Below are positions 10,426 to 21,161 of a stretch of 64,000 nt of DNA, in pieces. A program made the position numbers and the translations under genes. The stretch covers positions 34,080,680 to 34,144,679 of the forward strand of contig CP154955.1 in assembly GCA_039621445.1 (NCBI GenBank). The letters are read 5' to 3'. Each line of letters begins with the position of its first letter. Position 1 is the first letter of the stretch. The notes under the pieces are model-generated. The model was not told where the DNA came from and did not search any database. It was given only the letters and a program-made list of their open reading frames with translations. This DNA is from Euglena gracilis (lineage: Eukaryota; Euglenida; Euglenophyceae; Euglenales).

Positions 10426-11094
10426 GTTCCAACGTCTGGTGAGCAACGCCAGGCCCCACACTGCCGGGAACAGAAGGCAATGTTTATGGACAGTGCGCTT
10501 AAGCGCAATAGTTTCACCTTGCGCTTAAGCACAAGGTAAAATATTTGCGCTTAAGCGCAATGTATAACAGAAGCCCCTGAGTTTATGGGAGTCCCTCTGA
10601 TGTGTTACGGTGTGTCGGGGGGCCCCTCTCTGAACGGCCGGTGTGCGGGCTTGGTGAGGAAATACATTGCGCCGAAGCGCAATGGACATGCCTGTGTAAT
10701 GCACTGCTTGTTCATTCAGATTACACGTCAGCCGCCTGTTTGCACTTCTCATTTTTTTGTATGATGCGTTGCGCTTCGGCGCAATGTATTTTCTCACCAA
10801 GCCCGCACACCGGCCGTGCAGAGAGGGCCCACGACACACCGTAACACATCAGAGGGACTCCCATAAACTCAGGGGCTTCTGTTATAAACGTTGCGCTTAA
10901 GCGCAATGTTCTTTCAAATGGCAGATGCATTTGAATGCGATCGTGCTGTGTGAGAAGGTGGGCGATAGAGGAGAATGAGGGCGGTTTGAGCGCTGCTGTG
11001 CCAGAACCTCGGTTGGTGCTTTTCAACTGTTCAGGCGCTGGGCAGGAAGTGGCTGTCACAATAAGACGAATCACGGGCGGTAGGCTGTGGAGCC

Positions 11095-11414
11095 CAGGGC
11101 GGTCCATAAGGGACAGGAAGTTGTTTTTTTTATTTCCTTAAGGACCGCCCCCCCCCCCCATTTGGCCAAAGGGCCAGCCAAGGGCCAGGCTGGGACTTGA
11201 ACGGGCACAAAAATTAAACAGTTGAAAAACACAGTTTTTGATGATTTGGGTGGATGGACGATGGTCCAAGGGTGCCAGGAATCAATTTTTTCCCCAATGT
11301 CGACCTGTTCTTGCTGAAAAATGCCAAAATTTCTTGCCCATTTTCCTGTATATTTTTCACTGAGTGTGCTGGGACAGCGGAGTTTTTTTTTTTATTTGCT
11401 TAAGGACCGCCCTG
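11095..11414. mobile_element. hAT-like MITE, CAGGGCGGTCC family, copy 1
   Basis: The 320-bp element starts CAGGGCGGTCCATAAGG and ends CTTAAGGACCGCCCTG. It is flanked by the exact 8-bp duplication GTGGAGCC (11087-11094 and 11415-11422). The homologous stretch of palindrome element copy 2 (read on the minus strand, about 14215) has a single GTGGAGCC and no insert. A second copy is at 45606-45862 and a rearranged one at about 37311-37770. Copies 1 and 2 keep GTTCAAGTC on the minus strand, which fits a Pol III B-box; that could be chance. Confidence 0.88.
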
Positions 11415-12939
11415 GTGGAGCCTGAGTGACCTTGCACTCAGTGCACAAAGTGGGGTTTTTTGGGATGTTGACAGAAAGACCTTTTTTTCGGCTGAACAAT
11501 GCCCTCCATCTGCCCGGTTGCATGTGGCTGTCTGATGGGTTGCAAATTACGGAAAAAAGGTGTGTCAGCATGTCTTCCCTTCTCCGCCGTTGTTGATGGG
11601 CCATTTCGATTTCTCAATTCCATTCGCTCATCCCCAAAGTTGTGTGCTTCAAATCCTGGGTGAGGAAAGGGGGGTGACGAGCTTCTTTAAAACTTTCCTC
11701 GGCTTTGATTCCCAGGGTTTATCTGGTACCTGTTCTTTTCCAAACATTTTCAATTTTCAAAAGTCGGCCAAAAAGAAGGGCCCCTCAGGCATGCTTAACT
11801 GCGAAGCAAGTGGGAGGAACCTCCGGCATTGGCAGTTAGGCTCACAACGCCTAGGACAAGAGACGTCTGAATATGAAGCAGTTGGTGGTTGCATTCACAC
11901 ACCAGTGCATGAACACAAAGCGCCGGGTGATGAAACAAGGGGACTCCATTGCGCATTTGCGCTTTGGCACAAATATTTTTTCATTACAAAAAATAAAACG
12001 CTTTGCGCTTTGGCGCATTTTTTTTTAAAATTTTTTGCAATTCAACATGTGGGTGACCATTGCCGCATTTGGGCAATGATAACAACATATGTGTCAACAT
12101 GTGTTTCCATTGCGCCACAGCGCAATGGGCAGGCTTATGAAGAATAAAAACTTAAGGGTTACATTGCGCCAAAGCGCAATATAAATATAATTTTTACAAT
12201 TCTATATTGGCATGGGTGTTGCGCCGAAGCGCAATATAACAGCTTGAAACTTATCTCACAATGGAGGGAGAGAACGGCCTTGGTAGAGTATGAACACCAG
12301 AGGGGATAGAGCACAAAATGCAGGATAGGGGGACGGAAACCTACTCTCGGTCACGTTGCGTCAGAATTGGTCAACATTGCGCTTCGGCGCAACACCACGC
12401 TGCTTTTACAGTTATAAAATTGTATTTCTATTGCGCTTTGACGGAATGTAACTCTTAAATTTTCGTTTTACGTAAGCCTGCCCATTGCGCTTTGGCGCAA
12501 TGGGCACCAATTTTTAATTTCTTATTTTCATCACTGTGGGTGGAGAGAGCAGTCCTGGAAGCATCTCATCTCCAGAGCGAACAGAGCTAAGGTGGAGGGA
12601 AACCTTGCCTGGGACAGGAAGCCAACCCCCTTGGGCCCCGGGAGCGCTGTGCCCGTAGACCGTGAAGTTCCATTCGTCCCCAGGCCCTGGGGTGCAGGGA
12701 GACACTATTTTCAGACTGTCCTGAGTCTCAGGCCTCGGTGTTCGAAAACAGAATTTTTTTTTGGATTTGCGCGTCGGTGCAAATTTTCAGTCATTTCCAA
12801 AGCTAAGTGCGAGTTAGGCCGCCCAAGAAGGTGAACAGTCACCACCCCATTTCACCCCTCCCCACCACACGGGGGGGGGGGGGCTGCCGCCCCCACCCGC
12901 CCTCCAATAACAACATCCTTTCATGTGCGAAAGGAACAG

Positions 12940-13149
12940 TTTCCATGGGTAAACGCTCTGGTCATAGAATTAAGTGGGCGTTGGTTTTGCCCACAAAGGG
13001 GGGTCCGAACACCCCCTTTGCCATCCAGGCAACAGAAGTTCCAGCAATTTGGCACCTCATTGTGCATAGATTGATCAATGATGATGGATCAACGGCGTTA
13101 AGAATATTCGACCTCCTGAAATATTATGGCAGTGTCACTGCAGGCTTTG
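12940..13149 (+). CDS. exon of unrecognised protein
   Basis: Between palindrome elements 1 and 2 an open segment runs from an AG at 12938-12939 to a donor TTTG then GTAGGG at 13150. It encodes an ordinary-looking stretch with ATEVPAIWHLIVHRLINDD and STALRIFDLLKYYGSVTAGF. Composition and splice sites argue for a real exon or an exon of an older transposon; its position between two mobile elements makes the second possible. No family recognised. Confidence 0.4.
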
Positions 13150-13283
13150 GTAGGGGAGAGAATTGTTGCCTTCAGAGAAGCTCTAGTTGCCTTCGGAAAA
13201 GCTTTATTTGATTACACATGACTTTGTGCATCACTGTCAAAAATGGCTCCCAAAGGAAAAAGGGATTCCAAAGAGCTTGGAGC

Positions 13284-15655
13284 TTAGGCGGCAACTCGCA
13301 CTAAAGGCTTTGATTTTTGCATTGACATTGCGCATATGCGCAACGTTGCAAACTTTTTGGCGATGAAACCGACCCTTTTGACCTTTTGTTCCGGCGGAGA
13401 CCCTCTGTGGTGGGACCTGCATCATTTGCCAATGTTGGGACCCAGGGAACAACTTTAGTGGTTTTTGGCTTGTGCCCCATGTTTTAAAAGGTTTTAAACC
13501 CCGGGTTTGAACTCCAGGAGACGTGAATTTCCCCAAAACAGTGCCGAAACCCCTATTGTGTCTCCCCGTTTTTGAACCCCAAGTGTGTTCCCCAGACAGT
13601 GCTGTCACGCCGGCCGGTGACATTTGGATTTTTTTTAGCTGCTTTTTCAGGCTCTGTTGAATGTACCTGAAGAGTTGCCTGCTGAGTCATCCAGAAGGTG
13701 GACTCTACACATACGTTGTGAAAAAGCTGAAAAAACGGCGTGCCACATCCAGACGTGTATTGTGAACCCAATTCCAGTTCTGGAGGTTCCTTCCACTTGT
13801 TTCGGAGTTCAGCATGCCTGAGGGGCCGACTTCTTGGCCACCAATTGAAACTCGCAAATTTGTATGTTTGAGAAACAAACAGGTTACAGAAAAACCCAAG
13901 TAATCAAAGCCGAGAAGCACTTTCAGGCACCCAAAAATGTTTTAAGAAGCTTGTCACTCCCTTTTTTCACCCAGGCTTCAAAAAAAAACAGCTTTGGGTA
14001 TGACCGACTGGAATTGAGATATCGAAAAGATACATCAACAACGGCGGAGAATGGTGGACATACTGGCACACCTTTTTCTGGTAATTTGCAGCCCACCAGA
14101 CAGCCCCATCACACCAGGCAGATGCAGGACACGGTTCGGCCAAAACAGATTTTCCAGTCATCATCCCAAAAAACCCTACTCCCAGCGCTGAGTGCAGCGT
14201 CGCTATGGCTCCACAGCCTGCCGCCCATAATTCGTCTTGTTGGAACGGCCCCTCCCTCCCCAGTGCCGAAATAATTCAAAAACACCAACCCAGCTTCTGG
14301 ACACAGCTTTTTATCACTGTGGTGCTGTGGGAAAAGGCAATGGATAGGGGAGGGGGCTTTGAGCACCGCTGACCAGTTCAAAGTTGGTAACGGTTGCACA
14401 TCTGCACAATGGGCACACTTCTATGGAATGAAATTTGGAGAGTTATATTGCGCAGGTGCACAATAGAAATTCACTTTTAAAATTACAAAATGGCGTGGAT
14501 GTTGCTCAAATGCGCAATATGACTGCTTGAAACTCATCTCACAACGCAGCTAGAGTAGAGTATGTAACACCCAGAGGGGGAAGAACACAATGTAGGACAG
14601 GTGGATGGAAGCTTTCTCTCAATCGTATTGTCTTGAAATTGGGTAAACATTGCGCATCTTCGCAACAGCCACGCTATTTGGGATTTAAAAGTATATTTCT
14701 ATCGCGCAGTTGCGCAATAAAATTCTTAAATTTTCATTCCACATAAGAATGTCCATTGCGCAGATGCGCAATGAAAAGCACATTTTAGCATATATTTTGT
14801 GTAACCATTGCTCAAGTGCGCAATGACCACCCAGATTCGGAATTACAAAATTTTTGAAAAATTAACCCCCCCCCAAATATAAGAAACCCGTTTCTTATAT
14901 TTGGGTGTCGGCCGATCGGCCCAAAGGGTTTCTTATATTTGGGGGTTTCTTATATTTGGGTGTCGAAGGCAGGCTCCAAGGGTTTCTTATAAATGGAACT
15001 TTTTCTTCCTTCGGTTCCTTCATACAATTAAGTACATGTGACCATGGCGTGAAAGATTTTCTTCATGTCTGATGGCTTCTGAGGCCCTGGAGCGTGATTA
15101 TGCTGAATCGGATCATTCCATCAGTCCAGAAGAAAGTGGTAGAGTGTTATTTTTGAATCTGGGAATGATGTCGGTGAAAGAAAGAAAGATTCGCAAGGGA
15201 TGAGGGGTTTCTTATATATGGATTAGCGTTCAACAGCCTAGGGGTTTCTTATATTCGAGAGTTTCTTATATTTGGGTGTCGGCTGAAAATCGGCCAAAGG
15301 GTTTCTTATATTTGGGGGTTTCTTATAGCGAGGGGTTTCTTATATTTGGGGGGGGTTTACACAAATGTGCAATACGTTTTATTTTTGAAGAATTTAGTTG
15401 CGCCATTGCGAGTGCGAGTGCAATGCAGTTCCCTCGTTTGATTATTCGGCGCGCTTTGGGTTCACACACACTGGGCCCTGGAAGACGTGCGCTCGCAGGC
15501 TTTCGTGCCCAGGCCCCAGGGGGTGGAGGGATAGACCAGTGCGAACTGTCCTGAAAATCGGGCCTTGGTGTTGGAATGCCGAACTTTTTTGCATTATTGC
15601 GCATTGGTGCAATTTACAGTCATTTTCAAAGCTAAGTGCGAGTTTGGCCGCCCAA
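13284..15655. mobile_element. palindrome-array TIR element, copy 2
   Basis: The ends match copy 1: TTAGGCGGC then AACTCGCACT on the left, complement ending GGCCGCCCAA on the right. The head (13365-13745) and tail (14400-14830) align directly with copy 1, but the middle (about 13745-14330) aligns in inverse orientation with copy 1 positions about 11000-11870, so one copy suffered an internal inversion. Palindromes sit at the same positions as in copy 1 but have the form GCGC-A-NN-T-GCGC. A pogo-type deletion derivative is nested at 14864-15358. No coding capacity recognised. Confidence 0.78.
14864..15358 (+). mobile_element. non-autonomous pogo-type element
   Basis: The ends carry arrays of GTTTCTTATATTTGGG plus one inverted partner at the left tip, in the same arrangement as GTGTCTTATATTTGGG in the autonomous element at 24755-27111. 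The interior keeps a decayed start of its transposase gene: an ATG at 15065 followed by sequence alignable to the first 30 codons, with stops, then the region equivalent to KKIRKK, after which it jumps to the right-end array. It is a deletion derivative of a related subfamily. It lies inside palindrome element copy 2, so it is younger than that element. TA-rich borders (ATTAACCC, GGGTTTA) fit TA-target integration. Confidence 0.8.
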
Positions 15656-16116
15656 AGTGGAGACGCAGAAGGCCAAACAGATGGTTCTATGAGTTCAGCC
15701 CCCCACCATTTTGTGGGGGATTAGAGCGCACGGAGCTGCCATCTGCACCGAGTCTTCGCCGCACCCTGATGCCACGATGTACTGAGGGGCGGAACCCAGA
15801 CCCAAACTTCGCCTTCTTCGCGACCACCCTCCCAGCCGCTTCAAGGCTCCACACACAAGTCACGACCGTTGTTCCCTTCCCTTGCCTCCCACACCACCTC
15901 CTGCTATTTGTCAAGCTACGTGTGGCCTGCTTGGTGCCCCTGAGGTTGTGCTCAGCTGTGTGGTGTGGGAGTTTCTCAGTGTGTGCAACTCAACCTGCTC
16001 GAAAGAATGAGGTTTTTGGGCAGATGTCAACTGGACAGATGAGTTCCGTTGCTCACCAGCAGAGGCAAAATGACTCTCTCTATCAACCCCGTTCTTTGGC
16101 TGCATCAAAACTCTGA
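15656..16116 (+). CDS. open frame of unknown status
   Basis: A frame that begins inside palindrome element copy 2 stays open for about 150 codons beyond it and ends at a TGA near 16114. Composition is plausible for protein (FAFFATTLPAASRLHTQVTT, CLPHHLLLFVKLRVACLVPL) with a hydrophobic central stretch. There is no clear start or splice site and no recognised family. It may be a chance open frame in moderately GC-rich DNA. Confidence 0.2.
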
Positions 16117-16201
16117 CCCCCTTTTCTGTGTCACGGGCCTGCAACAAAGCTTTTCGAGAAAAGTTTTCTAATCTTCCTCCGATGTAGGTGTGTACCATGA
16201 T

Positions 16202-16501
16202 CAGGCTTCTTTTAAGTCAGAAGATCCCCCCCCGGGGGGGAAGGGGGTGGGTGGGTGGGTGGGTGGGTCCGGGCCGGACCCCCCCCCCCTGGGGGGCGCC
16301 GGGTATACCTTTTCGGCGCGAAGCGCCGAAATTTTTTGAAACTTGCCTTTAACGGGCCCGGTTTTGGGGGGGTCCCCCCCCCCGGTAGGGGCCCGCACCA
16401 CCGTGGGTGGGTGAGGGGGACCCCCCCCGGGGGTCCCGCACCACCCTGGGTGGGTGAGGGGGACCCCCCCCCTCCCCCCCGGGGTCTTAAAAAGAAGCCT
16501 G
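16202..16501. mobile_element. hAT-like MITE with G/C runs
   Basis: The 300-bp element has ends CAGGCTTCTTTTAAG and CTTAAAAAGAAGCCTG and an exact 8-bp duplication ACCATGAT at 16194-16201 and 16502-16509. The interior carries C/G runs, GGGTGGGTGG repeats, and a central hairpin TTTCGGCGCGAAGCGCCGAA at about 16312. TIR and TSD are those expected of hAT. It has no coding capacity; GC-driven open frames inside it are spurious. Confidence 0.9.
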
Positions 16502-17720
16502 ACCATGATCCTGTCTCCCATGTTGTCTTTGCCTAAAAGACGGTAATGTGCTATCAAAGGTACTAAACGTTTCCCAAAAAAATAAATATAATAAGACTTA
16601 CAAGGGTCTACTTTTGGGTCCGTAGCTGAAAATCCCAAGGGGGTCTTGTTTTTGGGGGGTTGACTTTTTGCATTTTTGCTAAAAAACTTCGACCGAAGAA
16701 GCCTTCCCACGGGAGGTCCAAAAACAGGTCCAGGGCAATTTTTGGATGAGCAAAAATGTCTCAAAAAATGCCAATTTTAACATGTGCAAAAAAATGGGCA
16801 AAAATAAAAAAAAAATGTCCAAAAATAAAATCCCCTCAAAGCCAGACCCCCCCCACCTCAAAATAAGACCTGCCGATTTGCAGCAGTATTCCAAAAACTT
16901 GACCCCTCAAAAATGAGACCCCCCTCGGGACTTTTGGGGAAAATATAAAAAATAACCCCCCCCCAAATTGTGAAAATTTCCCGAAAAGGGGTTGGCTGGA
17001 TTGGGGGGTTTTGTTTTGGGAGGTGTTTAAGCCACCAGCAGCAACCTCAACCCTCCGTCCTGTCGATGCATTCATGTCCTGCCCTCTGACGGCGAGGCGG
17101 ATCCCCACGCTTCCTTTGCCCCATCTGTATTTGCTCTACACGGGCACCAGCTTACCTGACACGCGCCCCGGGTCTCTTTGAACCCGCCCAAGCGTGCTGA
17201 CATTTCCTCCCAAGGGACGACGTTGGTGTGTTTGAGGGTCGATTGTTCTTTCACAAATGGGGAGGGGGAAGCAAACAATTGAAGGAACCGCCGAAAGAAA
17301 AGGCAGTGCAATCAGTGTGTTCTGAAACCATAGATTCATTTAACACCTGTGTGACCCCGGGGGGGGGGGGTTGAGAGTGGGGGGGCCGCTGGACCCAACC
17401 CCCAGGGGGTGGGATATGCCATGGGACATATTTGTTATCAAGGGTTTCAGCTGGTTTCAGGTGGGTGGGTGGTTGACCCCCTCCCGTGGGGGGGTTGTGG
17501 GCGGGTGGGTTTTCGCAAAGGGTGGTTGAGTGGGTTTGGGCCCCGGGAATAGTGCCCCCCCCCTGGCGTCACCAAGTAAATATATATCACCCATGAGAGT
17601 CAGAGAGCTGGGGTGGGAGGGGCGATGGAGGGCAGGCCGTCCGTTGTTCGTTGGAATGCCGGGGCCTTGCTGTTGATGCATGTGCAACACACATCTGCAC
17701 AATGTTGAACGCATGTGTGG
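16502..17720. other. mixed non-coding stretch with C-run motifs
   Basis: No supported exon. It contains C-run words resembling the subterminal motifs of other elements (AAATAAAATCCCC, AAATAAGACC, AATGAGACCCCC at about 16825-16925) and G/C-run DNA with GGGTGGGTGG at 17360-17560. Open frames exist on the minus strand around 17070-17340, but none looks protein-like. Confidence 0.4.
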
Positions 17721-17724
17721 CAGA

Positions 17725-18185
17725 GAGTCTAACCCCCCCCAAAGAATTTTGCCCCCTGCCAAAAAACGTTGCCCCCTGCAAAGTTGACGTTGGCGGACCG
17801 ACCTTTTTGGCCCTGACACTGGGGTATTGGTGGTTGTGTGGAGGTGGGGTCAGACCACCCCCAGGGGCCCAGGGGGAGGCCAGAAACCCCAAAAAATCTT
17901 CCGGCGCTTCGCAGAAAGGAGAAAATTTTGGTGTATTTGGCCACGCCATTGCCTTCCCCTCTGCGGGCACTGCGAAGTTATTTGTCGGGGGGTTTAAGCA
18001 AAAGCTTTCTACGCCACCAGGGAGCAGAGAGGTTCCTCTGAAGATTTCACTGCCCCCCCCCCAGGGGAGAACCCCCCAACAACTTTGCAGTGCCCAAACT
18101 GCGTACCTTCCCAAGTTACTTTTGGGGAGGGAAGGCCGAAAAGATCCGTCCAAATAATTTTGCCCCCCTGCAAGGAATATGAAAA
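17725..18185. repeat. C-run repeat with TTTTGCCCCCTGC motifs
   Basis: The left edge has AAAGAATTTTGCCCCCTGC and ACGTTGCCCCCTGC, the right edge AAATAATTTTGCCCCCCTGC. A CCGGCGCTTCGCAG word like the hairpin cores of the MITEs lies at about 17902. This suggests another non-autonomous element, but the repeats are direct and no duplication was found. Confidence 0.4.
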
Positions 18186-18835
18186 ATTATCTGGAATATC
18201 AGGAGGCGTCAAGCACAAATATTCGTCGAAGTGCCATAATTTTTTGTTGTCTTATGAATAGAGACAAGAAATTATGTTAAAATATATATTTTTTATTTTT
18301 CAAAGAGCATGTTTGCCACCCAAAAAAAAAATTTTTGTTTGTGGGGAAAGTGGCAAAGCAACCCATCAGTGCTGAGTATTGCCTAAAGTGCTTTTTAAGG
18401 GGCTCTAGCCAAAAGAGATCGGTCCATCAACTTCGCAGGGGGTTTTTTTTGAAGTTTTTTGGGATTTTTCATGTTTATGAAGTTTTTTTGGGAATTTTTT
18501 TTCGTGTTTTTTTTTGCATCGTTCGCACAATTTTATGTGAATTATCATTTGTGGCGAAGTCGTTCTTGGGGGGGGCTTAGAGGGAAGGAGGGGTACGATA
18601 TTATTGGGGGGGGGGGGGGTCAACGGCAGGTTCAGGCGGCAGGTTCCGGGAGGGAGAGGTTTTCAAGGGCAGGGTACCGTTTTGTTTTGCATTTTTTTGA
18701 CAACGAAGGCAAACCAACCAATCACAGCTGTGCGAGGATTTTGATCGGGGGATTCGACAAAACAACTGAACGTCCCCCCACACCCAGGTCATTTATTTCG
18801 CCAAAATGAACGTACCGAGAATGTTTCCCAGGTAG

Positions 18836-19645
18836 ATGGCGGGGGTAGTTGGGTCAGAGCCCACCCAATCACTTACCCCCCAGGGTCACTACCCAAGGGC
18901 TGTATGGGAATCCTCGAAACCCTATGGTGGGTGGGGTCGACCCTCCACCCCCATCGTGATGCGACCCCCCCCTCCCCGTGTTTCCAGGGTGCCAATTTTT
19001 AGGTCAAAAATTTCCTTGTGCAGTATGTATTTTATGGCAGCAATTTGGTTCAATTTTTTTTCTTTGGTACCTTGTGCCGAAAATAAGAACCCCCCTTCGG
19101 GAGGAATCCATTCGGTTCGACTCCTCGTCCCTCTGAGGGGGTGGTGCAGGGCTGTACGGGAAGGCTTGATGGGGGGCCCCCCTCCAGGGTGGGGACTGGT
19201 TTCTGAAGGGGGTCTGGTCGGCCTTGCTGCGGCTGGACTGACCCGCCCGCATACCCCTGAGGTCGGCAGTTGTCGTGTGCAAAACTGTTGCACCCCGCCA
19301 CCCTCCCCCAAAAGCCAAACGGGCCAAAGGATTCCTCGGTGGGCTCAGGAAGTGCCGTTCCAAAGAACTGGCGGGAACAAACCGCCGGTTCATTGGGCCT
19401 CAAAAGGGTGCCTGCGTCGTGGGGGGATCCCGGCCACGATGGTGGTTCGCCAGCCCCGTCCCTTCAGCCCTGCTGGTTGGATGACCTCCGCACCCCTGGC
19501 CCTCCCCCGCCGCCTCATCCCGGTTGCCCCTCGCACAGGATGGGCTCCCAGAAGCCTGTCCCTGGCCCCCGGAGTCCAGCTTTCCGCTGTGAGCTGCACT
19601 TCGTTGCACGCTCCGAAGCTCATGGCGCAGGTCTCTGCCCCGTGA
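18836..19645 (+). CDS. long open frame, no recognised family
   Basis: A 269-codon frame runs from an ATG at 18836. Its composition is proline-, glycine- and tryptophan-rich with no motif I recognise, and C/G-run words of the kind found in dispersed repeats occur in its first 150 bp. Other frames are also open over 19270-19650. It could be part of a GC-rich repeat or contain exons; start, splice sites and function are unsupported. Confidence 0.15.
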   Translation: MAGVVGSEPTQSLTPQGHYPRAVWESSKPYGGWGRPSTPIVMRPPPPRVSRVPIFRSKISLCSMYFMAAIWFNFFSLVPCAENKNPPSGGIHSVRLLVPLRGWCRAVREGLMGGPPPGWGLVSEGGLVGLAAAGLTRPHTPEVGSCRVQNCCTPPPSPKSQTGQRIPRWAQEVPFQRTGGNKPPVHWASKGCLRRGGIPATMVVRQPRPFSPAGWMTSAPLALPRRLIPVAPRTGWAPRSLSLAPGVQLSAVSCTSLHAPKLMAQVSAP

Positions 19646-19659
19646 CTCTCTGACCATCC

Positions 19660-21150
19660 GATTAGCTCTCTGATGACTGCTCCTGGCGGCCAAGAACAGG
19701 GAGATGAAGTAACACTTGGGTTCTTGGTTTGCAGAAAGTTGTGATGAATTTCCGTGTTGGGTTACGTGTTGGGTGTTGGGAAGTTTTGAAGTCTTTGCCT
19801 GCCTGTCTTGGTTGGAAAGTGGGGGAAATACAGAAGAAACCAACTTCCCAGATTGGTGCAAATTACAATTTTCAAAACCAAACATAGTGCGAACCTTTTT
19901 GGTTGGCGTGTGATTGATCTTATCACCAAGTCATGTCGGTTGTACGTGGTTCCGAGGTCAAAACTGCATTACCAGTGCCAATGTTGGTCACCCTATCCCA
20001 TTGCACCATTTTATATTTCATAATTTATTATTGCATAATAATTTCTTATAATTATGATTATATAATTGTAATTTATAATTTTTTCAGGCACAATTATTGA
20101 TTTCTTTTCCCCTCTGCTCCTGCAAATTAGCCCAACCGATGAAGCTTGCCCAAGTCCCAAGGCAAGAATCGACTGACCCTGTTTGACCCCTTTCCTCCCA
20201 CAACTTATTTGGTTGTAAAGTCTTGCTGAAAATATTTCTCCTGCCTTTTGCAGACAACTCTGCATCTTTTTTGCTTCTTTCTTTGTGCTTGTCATGTCTC
20301 ATTCTTGCTTGTGATTATCTATCCGTTCTTCCTTTGGCATTTTAAGGAACATGCAGGCAACTTGTTTTGTGTTGTTCCCTTGAAAATCAATGATGAACAG
20401 CAAAGGAATCAAGTACCTCCATCAACAAATCCCGACAAATACCGAAAAAAAATTCCGAAAAGCCCTGACTACACTTTTATTGGCTCTCTGGAGTTGTAGG
20501 TTCCGACAAATCCTGACAAACACCAGATCCCAACAAAACCCGACAAAACCCGAAAAACCCCAACAAATCCCAACAACAACGCAAATTTTTTTTGTGTAAA
20601 TTGTGGACAAAAGGATGCACGAAAGTTTCCCAACCGGAATGCATTGTTAGTTGATGATGATGTTCTTATTTTTGTTTTTTTTGTTGTTTTTTGTCACCAA
20701 GGGGAAAACGAGAAAACAGCAGAATAGCCCTGATTGGATTTGGTCAAATCCATTTTGCGCCAAGTGGAAAGAAGGGTAAAAAGTTAAAAAAGGGGGGAAT
20801 TGAGAAGGAACAAAGGAGACATGGGAAATAATACATTGGTGTTGGAAACAGTTCTTTTTTCGCGAGAATTGCCCACATACAAAATTTCTCTCACTTCGTC
20901 TCATGCAATTCCACCCAGATGGTAGTTTCGACTAACTGCTTGCCAATGCCAATCTCCTTTTGATCTTTGATGTCAATCAATCAAATCAAATGGTGTCTGT
21001 ATGGAAAAGCAGGAAAGATTGGCAACTTTTTTGACTGTCCATCATTGATGGTAATGGGGATTCTACTGTTGTTGGGTCATAAAAATTTATGGTCACCGAC
21101 AACAAAGAAGCCAACAACAAAGAAAGCTGTGTTGTTTATGTGCTCCACTT
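19660..21150. other. AT-rich stretch with CCCGACAAA-type minisatellite
   Basis: No supported exon. An imperfect minisatellite of CCCGACAAA/CCCAACAAA words lies at about 20425-20580, within otherwise unique AT-rich DNA. A TATAATT-rich patch is at about 20030-20090. Confidence 0.5.
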
Positions 21151-21161
21151 TGACTACCGTC

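Larger units (their letters stand above)
9233..12826. mobile_element. palindrome-array TIR element, copy 1
   Basis: The ends are inverted repeats: the left begins TTAGGCGGCC, then AACTCGCACTTA; the right is its complement ending GGCCGCCCAA. Copies 2 (13284-15655) and 3 (41186-41766) share these ends and internal blocks, such as the one holding TGGTTCCGCGGAGACCCTCC. The interior carries at least ten near-perfect palindromes of the form TTGCGC-N4-GCGCAA, for example at about 10549, 10668, 10767, 10890, 12109, 12163, 12219, 12379 and 12484. No transposase or other convincing protein was found, and no target duplication is evident. Nested insertions occupy 9470-9785, about 10108-10425, and 11095-11414. 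Confidence 0.8.

Noticed and set aside
11180-11215. tRNA gene on the minus strand suggested by GTTCAAGTCC
   Set aside because: Flanking bases do not form a T-arm stem or an acceptor stem in copy 1, and no A-box or anticodon arm was found.
9233-12826. PIF/Harbinger assignment for the palindrome elements on the basis of TTA/TAA borders
   Set aside because: The right borders read CAA, CAA and TAA in the three copies and no transposase was found, so the superfamily is left open.
10490-14830. Regularly recurring GCGC palindromes resembling a CRISPR array
   Set aside because: Spacing is irregular (tens to hundreds of bp), units are self-complementary and vary in the centre, no cas genes are present, and the setting is eukaryotic.
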